DNA of 40,868 bases, taken from IMG/VR virus record IMGVR_UViG_3300038682_000215, positions 1 to 40,868 of that record; one strand, written 5' to 3'. Numbering within the stretch: position 1 is the first letter of the stretch; the number at the start of each line of letters is the position of its first letter. Positions 1 through 7,229 of this stretch are shown in pieces. The stretch comes from a virus. The translations under genes were made by a program, and so were the position numbers. The notes beneath the pieces were generated by a model. That model searched no databases, had not been told where the DNA came from, and saw only the letters and a program-made list of their open reading frames with translations.

Positions 1-17
1 GTTTCCCAGTCACGATC
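1..17 (+). other. Amplification primer tag (artefact)
   Basis: The first 17 bases, GTTTCCCAGTCACGATC, are the M13-derived constant tag used on random primers for sequence-independent viral amplification. They do not match the other copy of this region near the contig end, where the sequence continues into portal codons. They are therefore non-biological. Confidence 0.9.
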
Positions 18-124
18 CGGGGGGGTGTTGTAATACTTAACGCTCCCCGTCTTTTTAATTCTGACCCCTTCACATTCATATAATGGGCCTAATTCTGATT
101 CGTAGACCTCAACCTCTTCTACGG
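18..124 (+). repeat. Left copy of contig self-overlap
   Basis: Bases 18-124 equal 40762-40868 (offset 40744) with one difference, G at 25 against A at 40769. The mismatch lies a few bases from the primer tag and is probably a priming or consensus error. The repeat falls inside the portal reading frame and keeps that frame. This indicates a circular assembly of about 40,744 bp, as expected for a circularly permuted headful-packaged phage, and not a true short terminal repeat. Confidence 0.9.
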
Positions 125-608
125 AGGTCACTTCTTCGTCAGACAGCAAGGCTTGATACTCAACCTCAGACAGCCCTTTATATCTTGTGGTTGAAACCTC
201 TTCCTCTTCTTCCCAGCATACTTTAACCGTGCCTGTGTACTGTAATAGAGCATCTTTAAACATGTTGTGCAGCGTTAACACGCCGTTGTTTTGATGCATG
301 AAAACCCAGTTTGATAAATGGGTCTTCTCGAAAGCCTCTTGCTCATCTTCCTGGCGCGACTCTTCAAACCTTGCAATAAGCTTACCTTGCGTGAATATGC
401 GAATCAGGCTAGGCAGCATCCACTCTATAACGTCTGAAACATCCGAACTGATAGCCGATGACTGGCCTTCGACCTCATCGCCGTAGGGCTGGCAATTGTA
501 GTAATCCAGGTTTTTAGCGCGCTTTTCAGACAGCTGCCCCTCGTAATCAAGTGCCGAGGTTTCTTCGGACTTAACGATCAAAGCAATGGCTAAATCAGAT
601 AGTTTCAT
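18..608 (-). CDS. Portal protein, N-terminal part (continues at the other contig end)
   Basis: Translation from the ATG at 608 gives MKLSDLAIALIVKSEETSAL and stays open to the contig edge. Through the self-overlap the frame continues exactly into 40868-39346, giving one protein of 668 aa (P22 portal is 725 aa). Residues around 60-75 contain DVIEWMLPSLIRIFT, typical of the P22-type portal family. The portal forms the dodecameric ring at the capsid vertex through which DNA is packaged and ejected. The ATG overlaps the TerL stop (ATGA), placing it directly behind terminase as in P22. Confidence 0.9.
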
Positions 609-1924
609 GCGATTCCTAATTTTGGCTTATTCTTTGGCTTTTTAGGCTTTGCTGGTTCGAACACAATGCAACCCAGCCCAAAAGCGTCAGCGCCGTGAGA
701 AGCCCAGTCATGCTCTGGACCTAACCCGATGTTTCTCTGCTCATCTTTCTTTTCATGATACCAGCCTAAAGCGCCTAAACCAGCTTCACATTTCTTGGCA
801 TCAAACATCATTGACGGAAACAGCCGCCTACCAGCTTCAATCCTGGCCTTAGCAGCACCCTTGCCCTGATTCGGGACCACTGTCACTTGGTAACCCGCTT
901 GCCGCAGTGCGCTTTCGTAAGAAACATCGTAAACCTTGTCGTTTGTTTTGCCGTCATGGGGTAGCCATATTTGAGCTTTGTTAGGCGTGTAGCCTTGCTC
1001 TCTCAGCCAAACCAAATGTGTCGCCAATGGCTGGCCAACAGCCTCATAATAATTAATCCACCGAATGGACGTGCCAATAAACTGAGCTGCCCATATTGTA
1101 AACGCGTCCGATTTTGCCCCGGTCCCGCCAATATCCACAAACAGCCTAATGGTCATTAATGGATCAACAGTGACCGATGTTATTCTGTTCTGCTGTCTGG
1201 CCTCAACGATATGTCGGGCATAATACGCTCCGCTGGTAACCGTTGCGTAACCGCCTTCCCAAATATGGTCATAACCATCAGGGTCAATTCTGAGGCAGTC
1301 TAGGCGCTCTTCCTCTAATACTTTTGGGAACCATCGGTTATCAGACCAATTAGCCTTAACTACCGTTGTGTTTGTCGGGGTTGCTTCGCCCCTCAATAAT
1401 CGGTCAACAGCATCAGACTTGAAACGCGGGTTCCAGCTAAACCACAATTCTGATGAAAGGCTCCGCTCTTCAGACTCCCAGCGTATTGTCGGCCTAAGCA
1501 ATGATAGTGAATGACTGGAAATGCTTTGCGATTCTTCGCCCCAGGCTATATGGAACCCTTCATACGATTTTATGGTGTCTGCTGTGTGATCCTGCATTCC
1601 CGTAAAAGCAATTACCCCATCACCTGGAGTTTGTATTCTATCCGTGTAAACTTTGAACCCGTCTCGCTCGCCAATCCCAAACTTCCTCAGTTTACTTTCA
1701 ATCAGGAACTTAGCCGACTCTTTGAGAGACTTCTGTATCTCCCTAAAGCAGAGCATTCTAAGCCCTTCGCCTGAAATAGACTTCCATCGTATCGCATGAT
1801 CTATACCATCTTCAGCGAAGAAGTGAGACTTGCCGCTACCCCTACCGCCATAAGCCCCCTTATACCTCGCTGGCTCCAGAAGAGGCGTGAACACCTTGGC
1901 GGTTGGAATATCAAGAACTGACAA
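605..1924 (-). CDS. Terminase large subunit
   Basis: ATPase/nuclease that packages DNA through the portal. The Walker A motif GGRGSGKS is at about residues 26-33 and the Walker B-like segment is FHIAWGEES. The C-terminal half has nuclease-type acidic motifs (FVDIGGTGAKSDAF, LPHDGKTND, HGADAFGLG). It belongs to the Terminase_3-like family. An ATG at 1975 would overlap TerS by 65 nt. I prefer the TTG at 1924, which follows an AGGAG five bases upstream and gives 439 aa with the family-typical start SVLDIPTAKVF. It overlaps TerS by 14 nt. P22-like synteny suggests headful packaging. Confidence 0.95.
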   Translation of the reverse strand: MSVLDIPTAKVFTPLLEPARYKGAYGGRGSGKSHFFAEDGIDHAIRWKSISGEGLRMLCFREIQKSLKESAKFLIESKLRKFGIGERDGFKVYTDRIQTPGDGVIAFTGMQDHTADTIKSYEGFHIAWGEESQSISSHSLSLLRPTIRWESEERSLSSELWFSWNPRFKSDAVDRLLRGEATPTNTTVVKANWSDNRWFPKVLEEERLDCLRIDPDGYDHIWEGGYATVTSGAYYARHIVEARQQNRITSVTVDPLMTIRLFVDIGGTGAKSDAFTIWAAQFIGTSIRWINYYEAVGQPLATHLVWLREQGYTPNKAQIWLPHDGKTNDKVYDVSYESALRQAGYQVTVVPNQGKGAAKARIEAGRRLFPSMMFDAKKCEAGLGALGWYHEKKDEQRNIGLGPEHDWASHGADAFGLGCIVFEPAKPKKPKNKPKLGIA

Positions 1925-2213
1925 TTGTTCTCCTGATTTCCTGAATAATTGGGTTATCTTCCTGGCCGCCAACATTAAAATCTTGTGGCTCTTTGTCGTC
2001 GGGAAGGTACTTTGCTATCAACTTCATTCGAGTGTCGATAGCTTTTGACAATCGACTTATCGTTAATTGATCAATTTCGCTATCAAGGTTTTGCAGTTTA
2101 TCAAGCATTACAAGTACATGCTGCTCGTGACCCTGCTGCCTTAATAACTCTCTCAATGAGTCTCTGCGCTCTTGTCTGATCTTTGCAGCTCGGCTTACTC
2201 CGCTTGCTGGCAT
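1911..2213 (-). CDS. Probable terminase small subunit
   Basis: 100 aa, basic N-terminus (PASGVSRAAKIRQERRDSL), then predicted helices with heptad-like spacing. It sits immediately upstream of and overlaps the large subunit. I identify it by position and by its small, charged, helical character. No specific motif proves it. Small subunits bind the pac/cos site and regulate the motor. Confidence 0.65.
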   Translation of the reverse strand: MPASGVSRAAKIRQERRDSLRELLRQQGHEQHVLVMLDKLQNLDSEIDQLTISRLSKAIDTRMKLIAKYLPDDKEPQDFNVGGQEDNPIIQEIRRTIVSS

Positions 2214-2287
2214 GATTAAGCTCCCGTGGGTTGGCTTAGTGGTTTTTGATTATTTCCAATTTCTGGCGATTGTTTTCCAGCTTTGCC

Positions 2288-2476
2288 TTATTGCTCTGCC
2301 CAAGTGTCGGTTGATTCGGTTTGAACGGTCCACGTATCTGAGCTGTTTGCTTGTGTTGACCATGAATCAGAAGAATTTTCTTGAACGGTCCATGTCAATT
2401 GCAGCCCGGAAGACGCCCACACTTGCTGCCATATATCAGCCCACAGGCCGTTTGCCCAAACAGTATCTACCAGCAT
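2288..2476 (-). CDS. Trp-rich repeat protein, late operon
   Basis: 62 aa. The ATG overlaps the stop of the upstream appendage gene in a TAATG junction, so translation is probably coupled. The C-terminal half is a run of short repeats built on (S/T)W(T/S)xQ: LTWTVQ, DSWSTQ, DTWTVQ, DTWAEQ, separated by acidic/serine linkers at 9-10 residue steps. Nothing identifies a function. Its position behind a tail-appendage gene suggests a virion tip or decoration peptide (inference). Confidence 0.6.
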   Translation of the reverse strand: MLVDTVWANGLWADIWQQVWASSGLQLTWTVQENSSDSWSTQANSSDTWTVQTESTDTWAEQ

Positions 2477-3930
2477 TATACGCCAAACTCCGTGCCTGTC
2501 TGGCCGTTGCCTGTGATCGCAACATCGTTGATAGATTGGATATTGCTATCTACCTGGCCTGCAGTCGTAAATGTCAGGCTGTCTGTTTTTGCTTTAATAC
2601 CGTCCACTACGGTGTCTACGGTTGTTATAGCTGTGGATATGCTTGTCAGTGCGCCAGCGTCTGGGATTGCGTCTGTTACCACCTTGATTGCGTCAACAAC
2701 AGTATCAACGGTCGCAAGGTTTGCGGCTGTGGCTAATGACGCTGCTGTGATTGCATCTGTGCACTCGCTCTGAACCTCAGCATCCCATGATGCATTCCAG
2801 GGCACGGCGGTTAGTCCAGCGCCAGCAGCCCCTATTTCTGCTGTGTCCACCAGTATTGCTGCAATCTCGGTGGCTATCTCGCCAAAAGTGCCTGCACCAA
2901 CATGACCTGATTGAGCCTCATCCCATACCGCATCAGCTATCGCCGCAGCTGTAGGATCGTTCAGGCCTGCAATTTGAGCGGGCAAAGTTGTTCCTGTGTC
3001 TGTCAGAACCGAGCTGACGTTTGTGCTTACAGTACTTAAAGCGGATGCCTGTGCTATTGATGTTAAAGCGCCCGAATCTGGAAGATTATCTGTAACTGCC
3101 TTGATTCCATCAACGACTGTATCCACCGTTGATACGGGTGCGTCAAGGTTGTTACCTACGATATAGCCAGCAGTTCCGGCACCGTAAGCCCCTGGGATTG
3201 CTGTTGACCATGGATCACCTGCAGCACCTGCGGCGTTTAGAGCATTGCCCGTTGTTCCTGCTGTTAAGTGTCCTGATAGCACTTCATCCCACACACCATC
3301 CGATATGCCAGCCACTGTTGGCAGCCCGTCAAGCGTAGTTATTGTCCCGCTGATCGAGTAACCAGTTTTGTCATTGTTTGTGCCAACTGTGATTTGGCCG
3401 GTTGTAACCGTTATGGCTAAATCACCAAAGTTTGTTGGGGCGCTCGACGCAAGAATGGCTGAATCGGTCCCGCGCATGTCTGTATTGGTAGTCACCGTAT
3501 CGCATAGGTTTATTGCTGTTGAGCTGAGGTCTACGCTTGTAGATTGGTTTTCTACGTTGCCCCAATCTATGCCCGCAGCACCAGTAGAAGTAACATCAAG
3601 CGTGTTGCCTGCGGTAATCTTTGGCCTGTATAACTCAATCGTTCTCGTTACCGGGGCCATGCCTGCGTGCGTGATATGGAATGCCATCTCTTGGGTTTCG
3701 TCACCTGAATCAATGGTCATGTCCTCATCCAGAAGCAATTCATAAACTCCCGGCATGTTGGTCGCGTCAGTTTCATTGATTGTCGGTGTTGTCATCGCCG
3801 CGGCCGTACCGCCGTTCCTAGAGCGATACACTGTAAAGCTTGATAGCCCCGTTTCGCGGGTTGCGAAGTCAGTGGCATCAACTGCAACAAAGTAGATGTA
3901 TTGGTCTGTGACGCCGCTTGCAATTCTCAC
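2476..3930 (-). CDS. Putative tail appendage/fibre protein
   Basis: 484 aa. It starts at a GTG that overlaps the previous stop (GTGA). The N-terminal ~115 residues look like a beta-rich domain (DQYIYFVAVDATDF, GVYELLLDEDM, MAFHITHAG), typical of phage fibre and baseplate-wedge attachment regions. The rest is low-complexity Ala/Thr/Asp/Val sequence with recurring DTVVDGIKAVTD-, ADAVWDEA- and LTSIA-type units, as in extended trimeric fibres. It has no enzymatic motif. It lies between a LamG-like protein and terminase in the late operon. Exact role is unproven. Confidence 0.6.
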   Translation of the reverse strand: MRIASGVTDQYIYFVAVDATDFATRETGLSSFTVYRSRNGGTAAAMTTPTINETDATNMPGVYELLLDEDMTIDSGDETQEMAFHITHAGMAPVTRTIELYRPKITAGNTLDVTSTGAAGIDWGNVENQSTSVDLSSTAINLCDTVTTNTDMRGTDSAILASSAPTNFGDLAITVTTGQITVGTNNDKTGYSISGTITTLDGLPTVAGISDGVWDEVLSGHLTAGTTGNALNAAGAAGDPWSTAIPGAYGAGTAGYIVGNNLDAPVSTVDTVVDGIKAVTDNLPDSGALTSIAQASALSTVSTNVSSVLTDTGTTLPAQIAGLNDPTAAAIADAVWDEAQSGHVGAGTFGEIATEIAAILVDTAEIGAAGAGLTAVPWNASWDAEVQSECTDAITAASLATAANLATVDTVVDAIKVVTDAIPDAGALTSISTAITTVDTVVDGIKAKTDSLTFTTAGQVDSNIQSINDVAITGNGQTGTEFGV

Positions 3931-4778
3931 TCAAGAACCCCGTTTAATCTATGCGCTGAAATTACCGCAAACTGACAATCGATATTATGCAATCTTGGTG
4001 GGATCGGTGTCACGCCGCCCCCATCGTCTAAAGCCGGATCGTCATTACTGGCACTTAGCGCGGTATCGGTATCACTGATCTGCGTTGGTGTTAGCTGTCC
4101 GGTACCGATCTCAAGATAATAAATGCGCCCATCAACGTTTCTATTTTTCGAGTTTCGATTGCCGATTGTCATGTATCGGCTGGATGCGTTTATTCCAGAC
4201 AAATCAACATTCTGGTCTGGATAAGTACCGGCGGTATCTGATTGCTGAACGCCATCGTAATAAACTTTCACCCGATCCGATGCGGTCGCCTGAGTTGTAT
4301 CGAAAACAATATGAACGACTGTTAAACCAGCGCCTTGAATGCCTGGGAACCACACCTCATCGCCGCTCGCACCGCTCTCATAATCCCAGCGCACCGCCAG
4401 ATTACTGCCATAATGAACAACACCTAAATCACCGTTGCCAGACGCCGTTCCAATTTGAAAAATGCGCGCCGCGTTAGGGTCGCCAGCGTCAATGTCCGCA
4501 ACAAATATACACGAAGCTTCAGTGACGCTATCAAAGGATGAACCAATATTACCAGTCGCATCAATGCCCGATAGCTCCAGCTTCCCGCCGGTAGTGCATG
4601 CTGTTGATGTAAAATCAACTCCGTTGCCGCCCGCGATAGAAGTCCATTCAGCATCGCCGGAATTATAATCGATCGTCAGTGTGTTGCCGTTGCCCGTTTG
4701 GTCAGACGCAGACGAAGGGCCGCTACCCGTGCTTGCTTCGTCTAGCAGCCATCTTGCAACAACACTATAAGCAGCCAT
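3927..4778 (-). CDS. LamG/concanavalin A-like domain protein
   Basis: 283 aa. Residues ~1-235 follow the LamG/laminin-G jelly-roll pattern: ARWLLDEASTG start, a GGNGVDFTSTAC strand, VVHIVFDTT, VKVYYDGVQQSD and GRIYYLEIGTGQLTPTQI. Such domains bind carbohydrate on phage appendages, so this is probably a receptor- or surface-binding structural protein. The last ~45 residues (DDGGGVTPIPPRLHNIDCQF) form a linker-like tail. Its stop overlaps the next gene. Confidence 0.65.
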   Translation of the reverse strand: MAAYSVVARWLLDEASTGSGPSSASDQTGNGNTLTIDYNSGDAEWTSIAGGNGVDFTSTACTTGGKLELSGIDATGNIGSSFDSVTEASCIFVADIDAGDPNAARIFQIGTASGNGDLGVVHYGSNLAVRWDYESGASGDEVWFPGIQGAGLTVVHIVFDTTQATASDRVKVYYDGVQQSDTAGTYPDQNVDLSGINASSRYMTIGNRNSKNRNVDGRIYYLEIGTGQLTPTQISDTDTALSASNDDPALDDGGGVTPIPPRLHNIDCQFAVISAHRLNGVLE

Positions 4779-4780
4779 TT

Positions 4781-5215
4781 TTAGCTAAACGATGCCAACA
4801 CGGAATTTATGCTATTTTCAATTGCGGTTTGAATCGCAGATGAAACGGGCTGCGTAAACTCAATTTTTTTAGTTGTTGGATTAATCACCGGATCAAAAAC
4901 AGATTCATTATTTTCGATTAGCGTGCATAAAGAGTCGAAAGCACTGAACACGCCTGCAACATCAGAAACAGTAATCGGTTCCGCTCTTAACAGCGATAAT
5001 TGCTCAACAATTTCAGTCGATTTCCCCAGCGCTATCGCGTCGGTGTATTTTGACTGCGCCGTTATGTTATATCTCGGCAGATTTAGAAGTTCCCCGTAAT
5101 CTGAGGATTGAGCGGACGCTAAAGCAGAGGCCGACATTGTTGAAATATTTTCTATAACGGCGTCTATATTGTTTGCAACAATTAGTATTTTTGGGCTTGA
5201 TACCGGGTAAGTCAT
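4781..5215 (-). CDS. Hypothetical late protein
   Basis: 144 aa, not recognised. The sequence is Ala/Ser-rich and probably mostly helical, with NNIDAVIENISTM near the start and AIQTAIENSINSVLASFS at the end. It is reminiscent of fibre-linked coiled segments. It lies 2 bp after the FnIII-like secreted protein and just before the LamG-like gene, so it is probably part of the same appendage group. A GAGAGAG tract in the end of the upstream gene may serve as its ribosome site. Confidence 0.6.
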   Translation of the reverse strand: MTYPVSSPKILIVANNIDAVIENISTMSASALASAQSSDYGELLNLPRYNITAQSKYTDAIALGKSTEIVEQLSLLRAEPITVSDVAGVFSAFDSLCTLIENNESVFDPVINPTTKKIEFTQPVSSAIQTAIENSINSVLASFS

Positions 5216-5217
5216 TA

Positions 5218-5730
5218 TCAGTCTCTCTCTAACAAATTAACTTGAATCTCTTTAGATTTTCGCCCGCCGGTATCAACCGTTCTGACCGTCACACTATCAA
5301 TGCTTTCCGATCTGTATTCGCAGCATGGAACCGATGCTATAACATCTCCATTTTGCATAATGTCAAAACTATGTATTTCATCAAGCTCTAAAAGAGTTCC
5401 ATCTTCTCGGTGCGTTGGCGCGTTCCACGTAATCAAATAAACTGGTTTGTTTTCCGCGTACTGAATGCACGTAATTTCTAAGCGGCCACGTGTCACATAA
5501 TACTTTCCGCTTTCTTTTTCCGCTTTGTATTTTTCTGCATTGCGTAAAACTGTTTTGGTTTGAGTGCAATTTGTATCGATCATCATTGCAAAGCGCGCGG
5601 CATCAACGGCGGTGTATTCTGCGTTGTGCTCGCTTATTACCTCGGCCCTGGTAATTGTCGAAAACAATATCAGCCAAGCTGTCAACACCATTAAGATCGA
5701 TAGTCCGCACTTTTCCGCGACTATGCGCAT
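5218..5730 (-). CDS. Secreted fibronectin type III-like protein
   Basis: 170 aa from the ATG at 5730 (AGAGG nine bases upstream); a TTG at 5763 would add 11 residues before the signal. Residues ~1-30 are a signal peptide or anchor (ILMVLTAWLILFSTITRAEV). The second half resembles an FnIII domain: VYLITWNAPTHREDGTLLEL, FDIMQNGDVI, VTVRTVDTGG. Cysteines at CTQTK, TCIQY and PCCEY may form disulfides in the periplasm. It lies among the membrane/lipoprotein genes at the head of the late operon. A role in lysis or surface exclusion is possible but not shown. Confidence 0.6.
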   Translation of the reverse strand: MRIVAEKCGLSILMVLTAWLILFSTITRAEVISEHNAEYTAVDAARFAMMIDTNCTQTKTVLRNAEKYKAEKESGKYYVTRGRLEITCIQYAENKPVYLITWNAPTHREDGTLLELDEIHSFDIMQNGDVIASVPCCEYRSESIDSVTVRTVDTGGRKSKEIQVNLLERD

Positions 5731-5775
5731 GAAATTTGCCTCTTTCTTTAAGCCACTTCTCAATTTTCAGTTCCT

Positions 5776-6045
5776 TCATCGCTTTAGTTTCGAGATTGGG
5801 GTTAAGATTGACAGCAAGCCAGCGGCGCCCCCAATCAAATTCAGGTCATAGCCAAAAACTGTTAAAGCAGCGTCGATTGATTGAGCCTGTTCATTGCTGA
5901 TATAGCCGAACGCGCACAAGATAAAGACGATAAGCCCACCGAATGAGCTGATTTTCTCTTTTGTGAATCGCTCTTTTATGTAGTCAACCGTCACATAAGA
6001 AAGTGATTTTAATATGCCTTTACCGGGAGTCATTTGCGTCACCAT
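5776..6045 (-). CDS. Small two-helix membrane protein, holin candidate
   Basis: 89 aa with two hydrophobic segments (FGGLIVFILCAFGYI and LIGGAAGLLSILTPI), a charged linker and a basic tail SKLKR. Size, topology and position at the front of the late operon suit a holin. No family signature is obvious. It overlaps the upstream gene by 26 nt. An internal ATG at 6033 is an alternative start. Confidence 0.55.
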   Translation of the reverse strand: MVTQMTPGKGILKSLSYVTVDYIKERFTKEKISSFGGLIVFILCAFGYISNEQAQSIDAALTVFGYDLNLIGGAAGLLSILTPISKLKR

Positions 6046-6388
6046 CTCTTTGATTTTGCGGCCTATTTACTAAATTTCTAATGAGCAGGTCGATCTTGCT
6101 TTCTTGTGAGTCAAATCTAGCGCCGATCTCTTTCTTCAAGTCTTTATGGTCTTCCCGAAGATGATCGACTTTTTGCCTGTGGTCTTCTTTCTGCTCAGCA
6201 AACAACGCTAGCACATCAGGTCGCTTCATGATGTCTCGTGTCATCTCCTCAATCATGCGTAACCTGGCCTCGTGGTCCGCATGCTGATCGTCCAACCGCT
6301 TCACTTCGCGTTTACCCAACCAGGCAACAAGCGCGACCAAACCCGCAAGGATATAGCCGATAATTTCTTTGAGATCACCGATGTGCAC
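6020..6388 (-). CDS. Membrane-anchored coiled-coil protein
   Basis: 122 aa. One N-terminal membrane segment (IIGYILAGLVALVAWLG) is followed by a long charged coiled coil (RLDDQHADHEARLRMIEEM onward, rich in K/E/D/R/H). Such bitopic proteins are frequent in phage lysis cassettes, so it may work with the neighbouring holin candidate (inference). No catalytic motif is present. Confidence 0.55.
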   Translation of the reverse strand: MHIGDLKEIIGYILAGLVALVAWLGKREVKRLDDQHADHEARLRMIEEMTRDIMKRPDVLALFAEQKEDHRQKVDHLREDHKDLKKEIGARFDSQESKIDLLIRNLVNRPQNQRDGDANDSR

Positions 6389-6397
6389 ATGCGCCCC

Positions 6398-6655
6398 TTA
6401 CCATGCTTTTAGCTCTACTCCAACAGCATCAATTGTGGACTCTGGATTATTGTTAAATGGCTTTCCGGTAAAGCACCAGCTCTGATGTGTGTATTTTGCA
6501 TAAATACTTGAGTTTATTGGTTTTTCAATACTGAACGAACACACTGGATTTTGACCTGCGGTGTCAGTGTCTCTACCAAAATCATGCATAACAGAAACGC
6601 GGCCCGATGTACCACAACCAGAAATAAAAAGCGCGATTAACAGTATTAATTTCAT
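6398..6655 (-). CDS. Small lipoprotein, first gene of late operon
   Basis: 85 aa from the ATG at 6655. MKLILLIALFISGCGTSG is a clear type II signal peptide with lipobox FISGC, so it is a predicted membrane-attached lipoprotein with two further cysteines (PVCSF, SWCFT). An ATG at 6709 gives a longer form, but that one runs through the terminator hairpin and spoils the signal peptide. Neither start has a visible Shine-Dalgarno, which is notable next to the RfaH/ops signals just upstream. It may be an outer spanin or surface-exclusion lipoprotein; neither is shown. Confidence 0.65.
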   Translation of the reverse strand: MKLILLIALFISGCGTSGRVSVMHDFGRDTDTAGQNPVCSFSIEKPINSSIYAKYTHQSWCFTGKPFNNNPESTIDAVGVELKAW

Positions 6656-6664
6656 ATGTTTAGC

Positions 6665-6695
6665 AAAAAAACGCCCCGACACGCGAGGCAAAAAC
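6665..6695 (-). terminator. Intrinsic terminator guarding the late operon
   Basis: On the minus strand, GCCTCG-CGTGT-CGGGGC (6689-6673; 6-bp stem with one G-U pair, 5-nt loop) is followed by G and seven T (6671-6665). It lies between ops and the first late ATG at 6655, so unmodified polymerase leaving the rfaH-like gene should stop here. Confidence 0.8.
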
Positions 6696-6717
6696 AAAGG
6701 AGAGGACATTGATTGGA

Positions 6718-6729
6718 GACGCTACCGCC
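6718..6729 (-). promoter_or_regulatory. ops-like RfaH recruitment element
   Basis: The minus strand reads GGCGGTAGCGTC from 6729 to 6718. The first 11 bases equal the E. coli ops core (GGCGGTAGCGTG); only base 12 differs. The inner C-G-[GGTAG]-C-G arrangement that forms the small non-template hairpin contacted by RfaH is kept. It lies 18 bases after the stop of the rfaH-like gene and about 30 bases before an intrinsic terminator. Function is inferred from this match and the context. Confidence 0.75.
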
Positions 6730-6746
6730 AAGATTTCCAGATCAAA

Positions 6747-7229
6747 TCAGTGGCGAGCAATTGATTTGTTGTCAATTATGATTGTTTTTTGTTGATTTAG
6801 CAAGTTTATTAAGATAAGTGACCGCGCTTCCCCGTCAGGCTCTTGAAAGATTGCATCAAGCCCTTTAAACGGGCCTGATTTGATTGTCACGGCCTCGCCT
6901 TTTTGGGGTAGCCTAGATATTGCCTTTGCCTCAAAAGCCGCCCTGATTGCGCTTATTATGCTGTCGTGTATCGGGGTTATCTCACCCCCAAATACGACCA
7001 ATTGATATACGCCTTTAGTGTTGTTGACCTTGAAAGCTGACTGGGTATCCGGGTCAAAATTGACGAACACGTACCCCCTGAATGCTGGCTCTGTAACAAT
7101 CTTACGCTTGCCATCAATTAGCTTTTCAATGTCGATTAACGGGTAGTATGAGCCGTAACCCTGCGATTCTAAGTTGTCGCTTGCGGTCTGCTCATTGCCG
7201 TATTTCGTTCGCGCCAAGAACCAAGTCAT
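6747..7229 (-). CDS. rfaH-like: RfaH-like transcription antitermination factor
   Basis: 160 aa (E. coli RfaH is 162). An N-terminal NGN domain (WFLARTKYGNEQTA, TEPAFRGYVFVNFDP, NNTKGVYQLVVFG) is followed by a KOW-type C-terminal domain with the RfaH signature EPDGEARSLILINLLN. Residues matching the E48-R138 interdomain salt bridge of RfaH are kept (E47, R136), suggesting the autoinhibited fold-switching form. K9 matches ops-contacting K10. The HTT motif that touches the beta-prime clamp is replaced by SAF, and R16/H20 by T/N. It is the last gene of the leftward early operon, coupled by ATGA to the gene before. An ops-like site and terminator follow. Probable role: phage late antiterminator. 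Confidence 0.92.
   Translation of the reverse strand: MTWFLARTKYGNEQTASDNLESQGYGSYYPLIDIEKLIDGKRKIVTEPAFRGYVFVNFDPDTQSAFKVNNTKGVYQLVVFGGEITPIHDSIISAIRAAFEAKAISRLPQKGEAVTIKSGPFKGLDAIFQEPDGEARSLILINLLNQQKTIIIDNKSIARH

Noticed and set aside
18-124. Direct terminal repeat of a T7-type genome
   Set aside because: The repeat starts right at a primer tag, ends in the middle of the portal gene and the gene order is P22-like, where ends are permuted. Assembly overlap is more likely.
1836-1850. Second GGCGGTAG word (minus strand) suggesting another ops site
   Set aside because: It lies in the Walker A codons Gly-Gly-Arg of the terminase gene and its flanking bases (GGGT) differ from ops. There is no leader or terminator context, so chance is the simpler explanation.
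2212-2773. Long plus-strand ORFs opposite the fibre gene
   Set aside because: They are shadows of the Ala/Thr/Val-rich minus-strand coding sequence, with Cys-rich unnatural translations and no ribosome sites. The minus frames form a coupled operon.
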